From positions 30,872,501 through 30,936,500 of the forward strand of contig NC_092672.1 of the NCBI RefSeq assembly GCF_964355755.1: a stretch of 64,000 nt of DNA, given 5' to 3'. How positions within the stretch are numbered: the stretch's first letter is position 1; every line of letters starts with the position of its first letter. This DNA comes from Antedon mediterranea (lineage: Eukaryota > Echinodermata > Crinoidea > Comatulida > Antedonidae). The notes beneath the pieces are model-generated. The model made no database searches. It was not told where the DNA came from and was given only the letters and a program-made list of their open reading frames with translations. Below are positions 1 to 11,522 of this stretch, piece after piece. The position numbers and the translations under genes were made by a program.

Positions 1-1
1 T

Positions 2-728
2 TTCCGTCGATTTCTTGCTGGATTGCAACCAGCATTGCAACTGAAATGTTATGAACATGGTGCACAAACCTTGGACAGTGCATTGAAAATTGCACAACAA
101 ATCGAGAGTGCGAATGAGGCTCAACACAACTTACTAACTCAGAACACTAATCATAATAATATGTGGTATCCTCAACAAGTAGATGTAAGTTCACTCTCTA
201 GTAAAATATGTGATTTATCCATCGAACCAAAAGTAGATGTGGTGACAGTTAAAGAAGTAACAGATTTGCGAGCTGTTGTCGTAGAGTTAAAAGATATGGT
301 TTCTGCCATGCAAAACAAAATGGATAGTATTAGTAGTGAACGTGAAGGCAGACGTCGTGACAGAGAACATAATTATCAGTACTCGAGATACCACAGCAAA
401 TCTCCAAACTTTCGATCTGGTGGATACAGTAGATACAGAGATCACTCACGGGGTAGTGGTGACCGTGAAAGAGACGTGACAAATACTATAGAGATAATAC
501 TACTGTAAGGCAGCATGATTACGCCAGACGATCCTCACCTGGTGATCAGCTTTATAACCAGAGTACAGAGAGAACTGAACGGAGACAAAACAGGTATGAA
601 TCTTCAAATTATACCAACACTTCTAATCCACGACACCAGAGTCCGTACCGTAGTAGCATACGAGGACGCAGCCCAGAGCCTAGACATGTAACCTTTAATA
701 ATACACCTCAACATAATCCGGAAAACTA
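2..728 (+). pseudogene. gag: gag remnant of Ty3/gypsy element
   Basis: Reading starts at base 2 inside a capsid-like segment (LAGLQPALQLKCYEHGAQTL, then an IAQQIESANEAQ helix). This is followed by a coiled segment and a strongly basic Arg/Ser/Tyr-rich tail (RRRDREHNYQYSRYHSKSP). The first frame stops at 506-508. A second frame continues the Arg-rich tail from about 470 to the stop near 729, so one frameshift lies between 460 and 490. No CCHC zinc knuckle is visible. The basic tail could serve for nucleic-acid binding, but that is inference. Confidence 0.8.
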
Positions 729-790
729 GGACTAGCTGGAAATGAAGGTCGCTTTTCAGCTTCTGAAGGTGCTAATATCAATTTTGATTT

Positions 791-3664
791 ATGAAGACCT
801 CACAGATGTCGGCAGTAGACTATATCAATGATAGTTTTCCTGATAATGTTTCTACTAGTCTTCCAAAAGGTTTTAATTCTCAAATTATGGTACATATAGA
901 AGGTCACAAAGTCAGTGCATTAATTGATACCTGCGCTCATATTTCATTAATTTCTAACAAGTTTCGCAAAAATAACAAGTTTCTGAAATCAAGAAGTATA
1001 GAAAAGGTACTTACACAAGCAAAAGCAGTTGATGGAAGTCCATTAGATATTTTAGGCCGTGTTCGTATTAATTTTTACATTGGAAAACCCCATTATACCA
1101 TGATTTTCATGTCCTAAATAGCATGGACAGACCGCTAATCTTAGGATGGGATTTTCTTATTGCTAATGGCGCAAGAATTGATCTACAACATGGAATAATT
1201 GAGATTTCTAATTGTACTGTACCATTTAACACTCATAGTCAAATCGCTTTGCATACTTGTAATGTTCTTTTACCAAGAGATTTAATTGTTCCAGCAGGTG
1301 TTGAAATGACAGTTAATGCGAAAGTCACATCTCCAGAATATTCTTCTACACCGCATGGGTATGAGGGTGTGATGGAACCCGATATAAATATTCCCATAAT
1401 TTGTGGTAGAACTGTTGCAGTTGTTGATAATAGAACAATACCGATTTTGGTAATGAACCCTACTCATGACGATATTAAATTGACCAGAAATACGCCACTT
1501 GGCCAGTTTTATTCAGCTTGTGATAGAAAGGAGGATGAGTTTTATATTAGTGATATCCAGACATTTCATTCTACTCAATCAAGTAATTTACTTTCACCAT
1601 CTAAAACATTTTCTTTTGAAATTCTTTCCAAAAATTTAAGCAAGAAAGAAGCTGATGAAGTCCATCAATTACTTGATAACTACCATGATATCTTTAGTAC
1701 AACTAAGCAAGACTATGGTCGCACTGATCTAATACAACATACTATAAATACTGAAAACGAGAGACCTATTAAACAACGTGCATATAGAACATCTCCTAAG
1801 ATGAGAGAAGAGATCAGACGACAATGCGACGAGTTACTGGAACAAGATATTATTGAGAGAAGCCAAAGTCCATGGAGTTCTCCCATTGTTATGGTTCGGA
1901 AGAAAGATAACACTTTCAAGTTCTGTGTCGACTATAGAAAGCTAAATATGAAAACTATATCTGATTCTCATCCTTTGCCCCGAATTGATGACACTATTGA
2001 TGCTTTAGCAGGAAATGTATATTTTAGCACTATGGATTTATCCTCAGGATATTGGCAAATACCTATGGATCAGAATGATAAACAGAAAACAGCATTTACA
2101 ACTGGTGACTCGCTGTACCAATTTAAAGTCATGCCAATGGGACTTAAAAATGCACCGTCCACATTCCAAGGGAGTGAGTGGCCGAGCGGTTAAGACAGTG
2201 GAACCGTAATTACATAACCATAACATCGGCAAGGGTTTGAGACTCACTCGCTCCATGCTTCTGGTGGTAGAACGAGTCTTCTCGGATAAGGACTATAAAC
2301 CGTAGGTCCAGTGTACACATAGCTCATGCGCACTTTAAAAAACCTAGTACATCTTTCGAGACGAGTAGGGGGTTACCCCGGTGTACTAGTCCACACAAAC
2401 ACAGCCACTGTGCAAATTGGGACTGGACCGTTTTAGAGGTGTTTACCACCTGTTGGTTCAGATCCTTCACTAACTGAGTTAGTGAGAAGTCGAATAAATA
2501 AAAAAACGCTTAATGGAATATGTTCTCCATGGTTTGCAATGGAGCAGAGTTTTAGTGTACTTAGACGACATAATTGTTTTTGGTCGCACCTTTGAGCAGA
2601 AATTAGCTAACTTAAAGGAAGTTTTCGAGAGAATTAGAACAGCTGGATTAAAGTTACGCCCTAACAAGTGTAATTTTTTTCAAGATCGTGTTACCTTTTT
2701 AGGTCATGTCGTTTCGAAAGATGGTGTTGATCCGGATCCTACTAACCTTGAAAAAGTAAAGAACTGGCCCACTCCCAGAAATGTTACCCAAATTAGAGGA
2801 TTTATTCGTCTTTGTTCATACTACAGAAGATTTATTAAAAACTTTGCCATCATTGTTCATCCATTACAAAAACTTACTCATAAAGGTGTCAAGTTCCTCT
2901 GGTGTGACGAGTGTGAGAATGCTTTAATGTTGATTAACCCTCCTATAGTTGGTTATCCAAATTTTGACCTACAATTTCAACTTTTCACAGATGCATCTGA
3001 GTTTTCAGTTGGTTCTGTTTTAACACAGGTTCAAGAGGGCAAAGAACGAGTCATAGCATATGCTAGCCTTGCATTGAGCAAGAATGAACGCAAATGGTCA
3101 ACTTTTGATAGAGAGTTATACGCCATTGTCTGGAGCGTACGTCACTTCAGGCACTATCTGAAAGGTAACCATTTTCTTATTGTCACAGACCATAAGCCTC
3201 TAGTCGGTTTGCATGGATTACATATTGAAGATGACATTACAGGTCGTCCCACAAGATGGATTGTTGAACTTGATATGTTTGATTGGAACATTGTATATAA
3301 ACCAGGAAAAATACATCAAAACGCTGACTCATTATCTCGCAGACCTAACCTTGAGAATAGTGATGATGTTCCTGTTACGAAACCTCAAGAAAACATTACA
3401 AATATTGATGAGACAGTTCTGAATAGTAGTGAAGAAACCTCTAATCAGTTACAGAACATTGAAGCAATCACTTCGTCAGATGGTCTTTCGCTTGCTCAAC
3501 GCGATCGTTTGATTCATGAACAGAATATGGATCCAGAAATAAGGGAATTTAATTTGAAGTATGTGTACAATCTGGCAGAAAACCTCACTTTGCAGAAAAA
3601 TCTCGAAATTTTAAGAGATTGTGTCGTCAGTTTTATCGATGTCATATCGTTGATGATTTGTTAG
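791..3664 (+). pseudogene. pol: pol remnant: protease, reverse transcriptase, RNase H
   Basis: The retropepsin segment (about 870-1190) has LIDTCAHISLIS where DTG is expected, so the third residue of the catalytic triad is Cys, and the later ILGWDFL strand is present. A frameshift near 1100 separates them. The reverse transcriptase runs from about 1650: WSSPIVMVRKKD, FCVDYRKLN, FSTMDLSSGYWQI and MPMGLKNAPSTFQ, then the SINE, then the polymerase box YLDD near 2558. RNase H follows with FTDASEFSVGSVL, FDRELYAIVW and VTDHKPL (about 2975-3200), and the tether VYKPGKIHQNADSLSRRP ends it. The part after the SINE is open to 3664, where the frame is lost. Confidence 0.92.
2170..2506 (+). mobile_element. 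tRNA-derived SINE inserted in the gypsy RT
   Basis: The head (2171-2255) folds like a class II (Ser/Leu-type) tRNA. GGAGTGA at 2171-2177 pairs over seven bases with TCGCTCC at 2248-2254. An A box, TGGCCGAGCGG, lies at 2179-2189 and a B box, GGTTTGAGACTC, at 2234-2245. A non-tRNA body follows, ending in an A-rich tail at about 2499-2506. Removing exactly 2170-2506 restores the RT frame as TFQ followed by RLMEY, which fixes both borders. No clear target-site duplication is visible. Confidence 0.88.
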
Positions 3665-4890
3665 TTCGTATTGTCCATGATTGTCGAAAGGGAAACATTG
3701 TACAATCTGTTATTCCCAGTTCCTTACAACAAGAGGTGTTAACATTACATCATGGTCCGAATTCAGGTCATTATAATGCGTAAAAAACTTTAGACCTTAT
3801 CTCTACAAACTATTATTGGCCTTATATAGCACGAGATGTTAAGAAATTTTGCTTACAGTGTCTTGCTTGCCAGGCAAGGCGTAAACCAGTCCCTGGTTTA
3901 CGTGCTCCAATGAGTAGTGTGTCAGCAAGTCGCCCATTTGATAGAATTGCTGCTGACATTACAGAACTACCAATGTCAAATAGAAGTAATAGATACGTCC
4001 TAGTCATCGGTGATTATTTCACAAAGTATATATCACTTTACGCTATTCCCAATCAGACAGCAGCCACTGTTGCTAAGTGTATATGTGAAGATTTTATAAA
4101 GCGTCATGGTGTTCCTGTATCACTTCACGCCGATCAGGGTGCGCAGTTTGAATCTAATCTGTGAAAAGAAATCTGCAAATTCCCTGGTATTACCAAAACT
4201 AAGACCACCCCGTACCACCCACAATCCGATGGGATGATAGAAAGATTCAATAGGACCATGAAAGACCAATTGGCCAAGCAACTATATAATGAAGGCAGTG
4301 ATTGGGACAACTTACTTAGTCAAATTGAATTGCACTACAATGCTATTATTCACGAAACTACTGGATATAGCCCATTTTACCTTGTTCATGGACGAGAACC
4401 TCGATTGGCGAGCAGTGTCTTATATGAGACAAATGAATCTACTACTACGCAGACCACTCAGGGATACGTAGCAAATTTAGTTCAACGTATTAGAAAAGCA
4501 TCTAAAATAGCAAATGACAAAATATCAACACAGAAGGACAAACAAAAACAATATTATGATCACAAACAAAGGTTTGAACCATACATTACGGGTGATAAGG
4601 TTTGGTTAGACGATCCCGTCAACAGTTGAAATAAGTTAAGCCCACGATGGAAAGGTCCCTATACAGTCATACAGGTCAACAACGATGGTGTGGTATATAA
4701 TTTGCAAGATCAAGCTGGTAAAGAGTATGCCAGACGAGTCCATTTTAACCGGCTTAAACCATACATCCAACCATCACAAGAAGAGAATTTACCTCATATT
4801 CAACAGGATACCAAACAAATGCATCGCTCTGTTCCTGAAACCACAAGATGTGGTAGAGTTGTTAAATTACCGAAATGTTTTTTAGAGTAA
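3640..4890 (+). pseudogene. integrase remnant of Ty3/gypsy element
   Basis: A HHCC zinc-binding segment (LHHGPNSGHYNA, stop, KTLDLIS ... CLQCLACQAR) lies at about 3745-3870, with a TAA stop at about 3781 replacing an expected Lys. The catalytic core has Asp in FDRIAADITELP, Asp in LHADQGAQF and Glu in DGMIERFNRTMKDQL, so the D,D,E triad is intact. A TGA at about 4162 and another at about 4627 interrupt it. The end (SPRWKGPYTVIQ ... RRVHFNRLKPYI) is the usual C-terminal beta-barrel. No chromodomain was seen. Confidence 0.9.
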
Positions 4891-5722
4891 CGGTTACTCT
4901 ACAGTTTTATTTATTTATTTGCTTATTTCTTTATTCATTTTTTTTTTGCGGATGCAGATAAGAACAAGATATGCGCAGAGGGTATGATTTTGCCGTGCGC
5001 GCGCGTAATTTATTTTTTGCACAAGTGTTTGTTAAAGTAGAATAGATTTGTTTTATCCATGTTTTTAGCTAGTGGTTGGGGGCCTCCTTCTGTTCCTGTT
5101 CAGTCATCGATCTACATTTACAGTCAAATATGTTTTCATCAGCCTGATTATTCCAGAATATTTCGATATTGTTTATTGTGTTTTATTGATTATGTTTGAA
5201 GATGGCCTGTACTGTATGCTGTTCATACAGTATGTATGTGTATGTTTTATTGATTGTCAGTTTATAAGGTACGCTGTTCGTATGTTATTTAGACAGAGAA
5301 TGAGTTTGAATGAATGTTTTGTTTCGTATGCAGTTCATATGTTGCAGGTAGAGGGGCTGATGTACGCTTTTCGTATATTATGTTGTTAGAGTTTTATTTT
5401 TATTGTGGCAGAGAGTGAAACATTTTTTTTTGGAGAATGTAGAATTGGTGGAGAGAATTTTATTTTAGATTGAGACCAATCAGATGTTACCAAGTAACCT
5501 ACCAATCAAGTTAACAAGTTACCAATCACCAAACTTACCAAACACGTTTACCAATTACCAATCCTTTGACACAGATGTCCACTTGATGTTATTTAATATA
5601 CAATTGCTACAATAACCTATATCAAACTATTCATAATATGGATTTCTAAATACCTGTACTAATTTAATGTTCCGAATAATACCGTAATTATTCTATAATT
5701 TGAAGAAGTGGGACACTTCTCA
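4891..5722 (+). other. 3' untranslated part of the retrotransposon
   Basis: This stretch lies between the end of integrase and the polypurine tract. It is T-rich and then contains short direct repeats built on ACCAATCA/TTACCAA (about 5475-5570). I see no env-like gene; the small ORFs have no recognisable domain. Confidence 0.6.
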
Positions 5723-5738
5723 GTGAGAGGGGGAATAA
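5723..5738 (+). promoter_or_regulatory. Polypurine tract
   Basis: The purine run GTGAGAGGGGGAATAA sits directly 5' of the LTR start TGTGACCC. This is the expected position of the plus-strand primer of LTR retrotransposons. Confidence 0.75.
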
Positions 5739-5933
5739 TGTGACCCTCCAAATATACTAGACATAACGTCCGATAGAGGGCGGCAGAGAGAAAAAGAATA
5801 TAAGACGGGGCACATGTGTAGATATAAAAGGAGTGAGAGTAAAACATCAAAAAACCACTATACATAGTTGAAGTGTGTATTTTCATTATTATTGGAGTCC
5901 GGAACATAACAAATATCAAGTATATATGTTATA
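5739..5933 (+). repeat. 3' LTR of the gypsy element
   Basis: It begins TGTGACCCTCC, directly after the polypurine tract. It contains a TATA-like TATAAAAG at 5823-5830 and ends near TGTTATA. It matches the solo LTR at 16783-16982 along its whole length (shared AGAGGGCGGCAGAGA and GGAGTCCGGAACATAACA). The exact 3' border is uncertain by a few bases because both copies stay similar to TGTTATA. Confidence 0.88.
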
Positions 5934-7547
5934 GAGGTATGAATAATTATTTTTGTTTATTGTTTTGAAACATATTATTCCACTCATGACAATATTTACC
6001 AATGTAAATTTCATATTGATAACCCTATTTTTACATGACATTACTATGGCTTAAATAATAATAAAAACATTATTAGGTCCATAATGTGCCATTATATCAC
6101 AGAAAGAAAAATGAAATAACACATTTTAAACAACCTTTTTACAGTATTTTATTTTTGAAATAGCAGTGAAACTATAACAATATTAAAATGATAACGTTAC
6201 AAAATTATTAATTATAATTAATAATACTTAATTAATTACCGTACAAAAAAATGTTTTATCAAGTCAATAAAATTTCAAATCATATTGTATAGTAGGCCTA
6301 TTATACAATTTAATACACATTTTCATAAATATGTCAATCTTCACTGCGTGTAGTGTGGGTCTCTATTCAGCCAGATTGTGTCTGGAGGGAGAAGGGGTGA
6401 AGGTGATATGTATTACAAGGCCATGGTTACAAACAAAAATACTATAGGCCTACAAAAGTTGCAAAACTAAATTAAACCCCATGTTTCTTCAAATCAATTT
6501 TGTTATTTGATGATTCGATGTGAATAATTAGATAATTCTACAAAAGAATATAAAACAATAAATTTCATAATATGTTTTTTATACAGAAATAACTACTATA
6601 ATAATATTATACAACTTTAGACTAAGTTACTAATTAAATGTTTGTCTCATTCAGTTCTGAATTTAAGAAATTGGTTATTTAGAACATGTCATTTTATATA
6701 CTATTGTAGTCAATATCTTAATCTAAAATATGATGTCATCTATTTGTTGTGATGACGTCATGACAAGGCTGCTTGTCAACAAGCAGTCAGTTGATAAAGA
6801 TAGATATCAAAACGCTCGAGTAATACAATACGTTTTATATTATAGCTTGTTCAAACAAGAAATTATCATCTATAAAAGCTAACTAAAATTCTATGATAAT
6901 AATACACTTCTATTTATAGGCCTACTAGTCAAATACAAAGCAAACGAAAAACAACTATTGTAATTTACAAACATTATTATCAAGGTATTATGATCAATAC
7001 TACTGTACTGATTGTATTAACCATTATCAAAGTATGGCAAAAATGTGCTGATAATAATTATAATAATTATAATAGGAATAACCATAGTTGCTTGTGATAA
7101 GTAACAATGTTAATTACTTTTCAGCAAGAAAAAGAGAACTTACTTAATCATCTACAGTATAGGCTAACTAAAATATAGATAACGGGTTAATGATTATTAA
7201 AACATATTCAGTCTTATTTAGCATTCTGCTACTGATCGTTTTAATTCTATCAAATAATATACATATGAAAATACTAACATGAATGATAATTAATTAATAA
7301 GTAAAACTACAATTACATATGTAATTTTAATATATTGATTTAAAAGTTTTGAAATGAGAGTTAAAAAAAGAATAATTCTTCGACAGACAAGATAAATTAG
7401 AATCAATTAATCATGAATTATTTTTTAAAGGTGTTTACAGATGTAGAAATATAGAGTTTGTTTGTTGAAGGTAAAGTACGAGACAAATTATGGTAAACGT
7501 GAGACACCATGATGTCTGTCGCTGATTAAAGTGCGTTTCTCAATATA
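5934..7547. other. AT-rich intergenic stretch without recognised gene
   Basis: Very AT-rich sequence with many short TAATTA runs. I found no ORF with a recognisable domain, no RNA gene and no clear repeat border. Confidence 0.5.
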
Positions 7548-7688
7548 GCTTGGTTTCTAGGACGCAACGCGGCAACGCAAGCCAGTTGGCCAATGACACG
7601 CGACAATTCGAATAACCTTCCGCCTGTGATTGTTGAATTACATTCATGCACATACATTCTTGCTTTGTGACTTAGTAGAAACCAAGCA
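7548..7688. mobile_element. MITE, GCTTGGTTYCYA-type terminal inverted repeats
   Basis: GCTTGGTTTCTAG at the left end is inverted as TAGAAACCAAGCA at the right end. The ends and the internal CCAATGACACG segment resemble the 33020-33143 element, which has TTAA duplications. No target-site duplication is clear here. It ends only 22 bases beyond the stop codon of the neighbouring minus-strand DED exon. Confidence 0.55.
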
Positions 7689-7709
7689 TTTCGCTCTGGT
7701 ATCTCATTC

Positions 7710-8248
7710 ATTTCAGCATTTCGTTGGGTGGTTTGTATTCCTCCGTTTCCGTTCCAAAGTGTTGGCACCACCTCGTATCCCGTTCTCCTTCAGAAGTTTG
7801 ATAAATTGTTGCAACTCATCTTCATTTAGGATACCACTTTCTTCAAGATCTAATATCACAGTCCACTCATTTCCACTTCCATTTAATAGAGCAATGAGCT
7901 TTCTTACATCACTTTCAGAAAGTGAATTACCGAACTGCATCAGTGATTGACGATACGACGAGAAAGATGTTACACGATGGTCTGTGTTATCATATATGTC
8001 TTGCAAGTGTTTGCTGACCCTCAGAACACCATGGGTACCAGTGACATTAATCGTGTCGACAAGAATCTTTGTGTTGGTAGCAGAAAGATGGCCCCCGTTT
8101 TCCAGTTGTGTGAACAGATCCATTGTGCCGTTAGCTTCTCGTAGAGCGCTGACAGATGGTATTTTGTCTTTGTACAACACCCTCAACTGATCAGTATAAT
8201 TTCTTTTATCATACCATTTCGAACTAGATCTCAAAATTGCAAAAAAAA
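7710..8248 (-). CDS. Tandem death-effector-domain exon
   Basis: The exon probably starts at 8248 after a TTTTTGCAG acceptor (phase 1) and runs to a TGA at 7710-7712. The first DED is partial: LRVLYKDKIP, then MDLFTQLENGGHLSATNTKIL, helices 2-6, with helix 1 expected in an upstream exon. A second complete DED follows, from FSSYRQSLMQFGNSLSESDV to ILNEDELQQFIKLLKENGI. The hydrophobic-acidic L..LE..G.L..... L pattern is that of caspase-8/FLIP-type DEDs, which act as homotypic adaptor modules in cytosolic death or inflammatory signalling. No caspase or other catalytic domain is visible. The last residues (RKRRNTNHPTK) may be genuine or intron read-through, since a GAG|GTGGTG donor occurs just before. 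It could be a downstream part of the gene at 18812-20145, because the phases agree. Confidence 0.7.
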
Positions 8249-9080
8249 CTGCAAAAAGAACATTTGATTGTTATTCAATATTATGTATCTATAAACAGTA
8301 TCTGTCTATCATTTCAGTTGCTAATTTGGAAGGTTCATAATGATTTGTGTGGTACCAGTTATTAGGGGCAAAGAATCAATGATTGGTCATTTCGGGCGGG
8401 TATTTGGAGTACGCTGTAGCCTACAAAACGGTTATATGAAACCCTTTATGTTTAACTTAAAGTGGAGCTCCACCCAGAAAATTACTATTTTTCATACATT
8501 TCAACTATTATTTAAAAATATCATCCTTTATACTTCATATTTTTTTGAAATTTTTTTCAATGAGTACGATTTTCTTGAAAATCACGCCTTTTTGCGTTTT
8601 GGAGGGATACCTTGTAATTTCCTATTCTTTTACATGCAAAAGGGGGGTATATTTGAATAATCCTAAAAAATTCATTTCTTCACCAAAAAAAAAAGTAAAA
8701 TGTTTATTTATGTAATTTTTCCAGATCTTTCTATTTCTGGTATTTTTATCACGTATACATTGCGCAATTTTGCGTAAATAGACACTTTCCCCCGTTCGGG
8801 TCCAATTGGGTTTTTTATTTTGCTAGGGAGTACGATCTCGTGAAATTTTTCACAATCACACTACTGCAGCTGGCGATCTATTATTTTGTCGCGATGTTAT
8901 TTTTGACGGGCGAAAAGTATAGGCCTATTAAAACATTCTGAATGTGACCCTATTATGTTTCACAGTGTAATAATGTGATTATGAGACTATTACTAAAATG
9001 TCAAATTTAACGAGATTTGAGAAAGATGTGGCTATATATTCAATAAAGCTTTGACTGAAAAGGTCACCCAGTATAAAGAT

Positions 9081-9108
9081 AAAACAAACAAACAAACAAA
9101 CAAACAAA
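9081..9108. repeat. (AAAC)n microsatellite
   Basis: Seven tandem AAAC-type units, with no association visible beyond its location in the TTAA element. Confidence 0.9.
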
Positions 9109-9172
9109 GCTAGGCCTAGGCCTACTAGAGTGTAGGTATGTACCGATGCTGCTTAGTGGCTTGGCCTCTAGC

Positions 9173-10765
9173 GGTTTACGATGAAATCGGTCGCGTCTGA
9201 AATCGGTCGCGTCTGAAATCGGTCGCGATAAAATCAACTTCCGGTATTTTGTATGGCGCGCCGCTAGAGCTATATTTAATTGATATTTTTTAGGAACTAG
9301 ATTATTTATGTGGATATTTTTTACTTGGTTAATAAATATTTATTATCAATCATTAAATTATTTTTTTTTTTTTGTATTTCACAGGTCTCGGAGAAGGACT
9401 GTGTCTTTTCAAAATGGCCATTTCTAAAACACGTTTAAATATTATATTAGGCATAATGTTATATTAGGCATATAATAATTTACCTCTATTTATATGTAAT
9501 TAATATATTATTATATAGAGAATATACGTCTGTCGTGTCTTTTATTATGCAAACAATTACGTAAAAGAGAACAATTTATTTAAAAACAATAATTTTTACA
9601 ATATAGCCCGTAAAGCCAGCGTATCCATTTTTATACTTATGCATACTGTGGCAGATTATATCATATCCATGTCGTTAACAACATACTATTCGATCACCTT
9701 ATTTTATTTCTATTTTATTTCTATCCGTTATGTAGGATAATATTAAGTGTATAATGATTATAGGTCTTTTGTTATTTAAACTTTGACCCTTGGCTTGTGT
9801 TATTTAATTAGTTGTTTTTTTTTAAATTTTATTCATTGGACTTGATAATGACTCCATGATGGAGTCGAAACATCGTTCTTTTTTTAAGCGTTATTTTTCT
9901 ATTATGTATTTATATTGATTATTGTTGAGGCAAATCATGTGTATATTTTTATTTCTAATGTTTCAAATAGTTTTTAGTAAAATGATCATTATATGCGGAT
10001 GGTTAAAAGGCGAGTTACTGAAATAAACCCCGAATAAGCCAAGCCATATTGTGGAGATGCGCCTTCTATGATCGTGCAGCTGTTTCCCCTAACAATACTT
10101 TGCTGACGGGGTTTCCCCATTTTTAAAAAACATGCACTTGTTAGTGTTAAATCATGGAAAAACATGTACGATCGTTGTCCATGGCGAGGTAAAGATGACG
10201 TCTATTACTAATAACCATACGTTTGAAATGTCTATAGGCCTCCTGCATGTGTTTTTGTGAAACGATCCAATGAGCTATAGATGCTCGACGCGATTATGAG
10301 ATCATGTTCATTCATTCATCCATTCTTTATTTATCCTTTAAAATCGAAATACATTTAAAACGTAGGTTACAAAATCAAGACACGTGGAAATCTAAGGAGG
10401 CAAGGATAAGCAAAAGCAATTAAAATTGCTGTAGCTCACAGGTGCTTATCCATAATACGAATAATACACTGTTTCTATAATTTGACAGTATGATTTATAT
10501 ATAATTTACGTATACCGTATACGTCGGCGATAGGCCTACTATAGATGTAATTTGAATATCTTTTATTTCTTCATTTATAATAATCATCCCGCTCGATCCA
10601 TACAAAATAGCGCGACCGATTTCAAACGCGACCGATTTCAAATGCGACCGATATCATCAAAAGTATAGCTCTAGCGGCGCGCCATACAAAATACCGGAAG
10701 TTGATTTTATCGCGACCGATTTCAAACGCGACCGATTTCAAGCGCGACCGATTTCATCTGACACC
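9173..10765. mobile_element. Fold-back DNA element with 8-bp target duplication
   Basis: The two ends are inverted copies of about 95 bp. Each carries three tandem 16-bp units of the type GAAATCGGTCGCGTCT, followed by ACTTCCGGTATTTTGTATGG and CGCGCCGCTAGAGCTATA. An extra set of three units lies just inside the right arm (about 10610-10650). The element is flanked by CCTCTAGC at 9165-9172 and 10766-10773, an exact 8-bp duplication, and its ends read GGTTTACG and GACACC. It has no ORF of note. It interrupts the TTAA element at 8461-11518, so it is the younger of the two. Confidence 0.85.
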
Positions 10766-11522
10766 CCTCTAGCTAGGCTAGGCTGACAGCAGTGAAGTTT
10801 GTTTTGCTGTCACCCGACCTTGGCCTACCCATGGGCCATGATAGGGTGCCTGAATAGTTGCTTTTCAGTCAGGTCTAAGCTTGCACATCGCTTTACTATT
10901 CTTAACTACTTTTGTTCTGTATAGGATTTTGTGTTTCACAATTCTTAATATGCGAGAAAACCCAGGAACGATAAATGGGGCGAAACGACCATGCCTATGA
11001 ATACATAGGCCTCTAGACAAAAATTCAAGGCTAGCTAGACTGAGCAGACGGCTTAGCTAGGCCTAGCCCTAGCTTAAAGTTAAAAGCAATCTGATAAGAT
11101 TATAATGCTGTTGTTGTACAGTGAAAATCATGAGGTTACATGTAAATTATACTGACATTCTTATCGGAAATATTACTTAGGCCTAAACAAATCGTATTAA
11201 TTGTGTGTATAAAATGTATTCCCCATTTTTCGACACATAATTTACCAAAGGTAAGAAATTTCCACAATGCGTTGACCAGCGACTAAAACGCGTCAGTCGC
11301 TAAGTGTAACGCGTTTCGCGACGTATTGTAAACTAATAACCCCTAAGTTACTGAAAAACTGTAATTTGTTAAAAAACACTATTTTCTGACCGATTTTTTA
11401 GAAATGAGTTTTTGGAAAATGTTTCCGTATTTTTCCTGGTTTTTTTTTTATGTAATCACTTTCAATTAAACATACTTAAACATAATATAAGCTGAGAAAG
11501 TCTGAGTGTAGCTCCACTTTAA

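Larger units (their letters stand above)
1..5933 (+). mobile_element. Ty3/gypsy LTR retrotransposon, 5' end outside window, decayed
   Basis: The order gag, protease, reverse transcriptase, RNase H, integrase, polypurine tract, 3' LTR is that of Ty3/gypsy elements. The window opens inside gag, so the 5' LTR and primer-binding site are not visible. The reading frame is broken several times (near 470, 730-790 and 1100, and near 3640), by in-frame stops in the integrase region, and by a SINE insertion at 2170-2506. The copy is therefore almost certainly inactive. A related solo LTR lies at 16783-16982, which shows that the family has been active in this locus more than once. Confidence 0.95.
8461..11518. 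mobile_element. TTAA-flanked DNA transposon (Kolobok/piggyBac-like ends), non-autonomous, with nested insertion
   Basis: AGTGGAGCTCCACCCAGA at the left end is inverted as TCTGAGTGTAGCTCCACT at the right, an 18-bp terminal repeat with two mismatches. Both ends abut TTAA (8457-8460 and 11519-11522), the target duplication of Kolobok and piggyBac elements. No transposase ORF is seen. About 1.6 kb of its length is the separate element at 9173-10765, so the host copy is about 1.46 kb. Superfamily is inferred from TTAA only. Confidence 0.65.

Noticed and set aside
2171-2255. Functional tRNA-Ser/Leu gene
   Set aside because: It continues into a SINE body with an A-rich tail, has no recognisable anticodon loop of the right form, and sits inside a retrotransposon.
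5659-5919. Minus-strand frame of 86 codons, and its likeness at 16792-17004
   Set aside because: Antisense of the LTR in both places; it is shared because the LTR is shared.
9841-9900. Hammerhead-ribozyme-like string (CATGATGGAGTCGAAAC)
   Set aside because: The conserved CUGANGA and GAAA parts are not separated by a stem II, and the flanks do not form the other stems.
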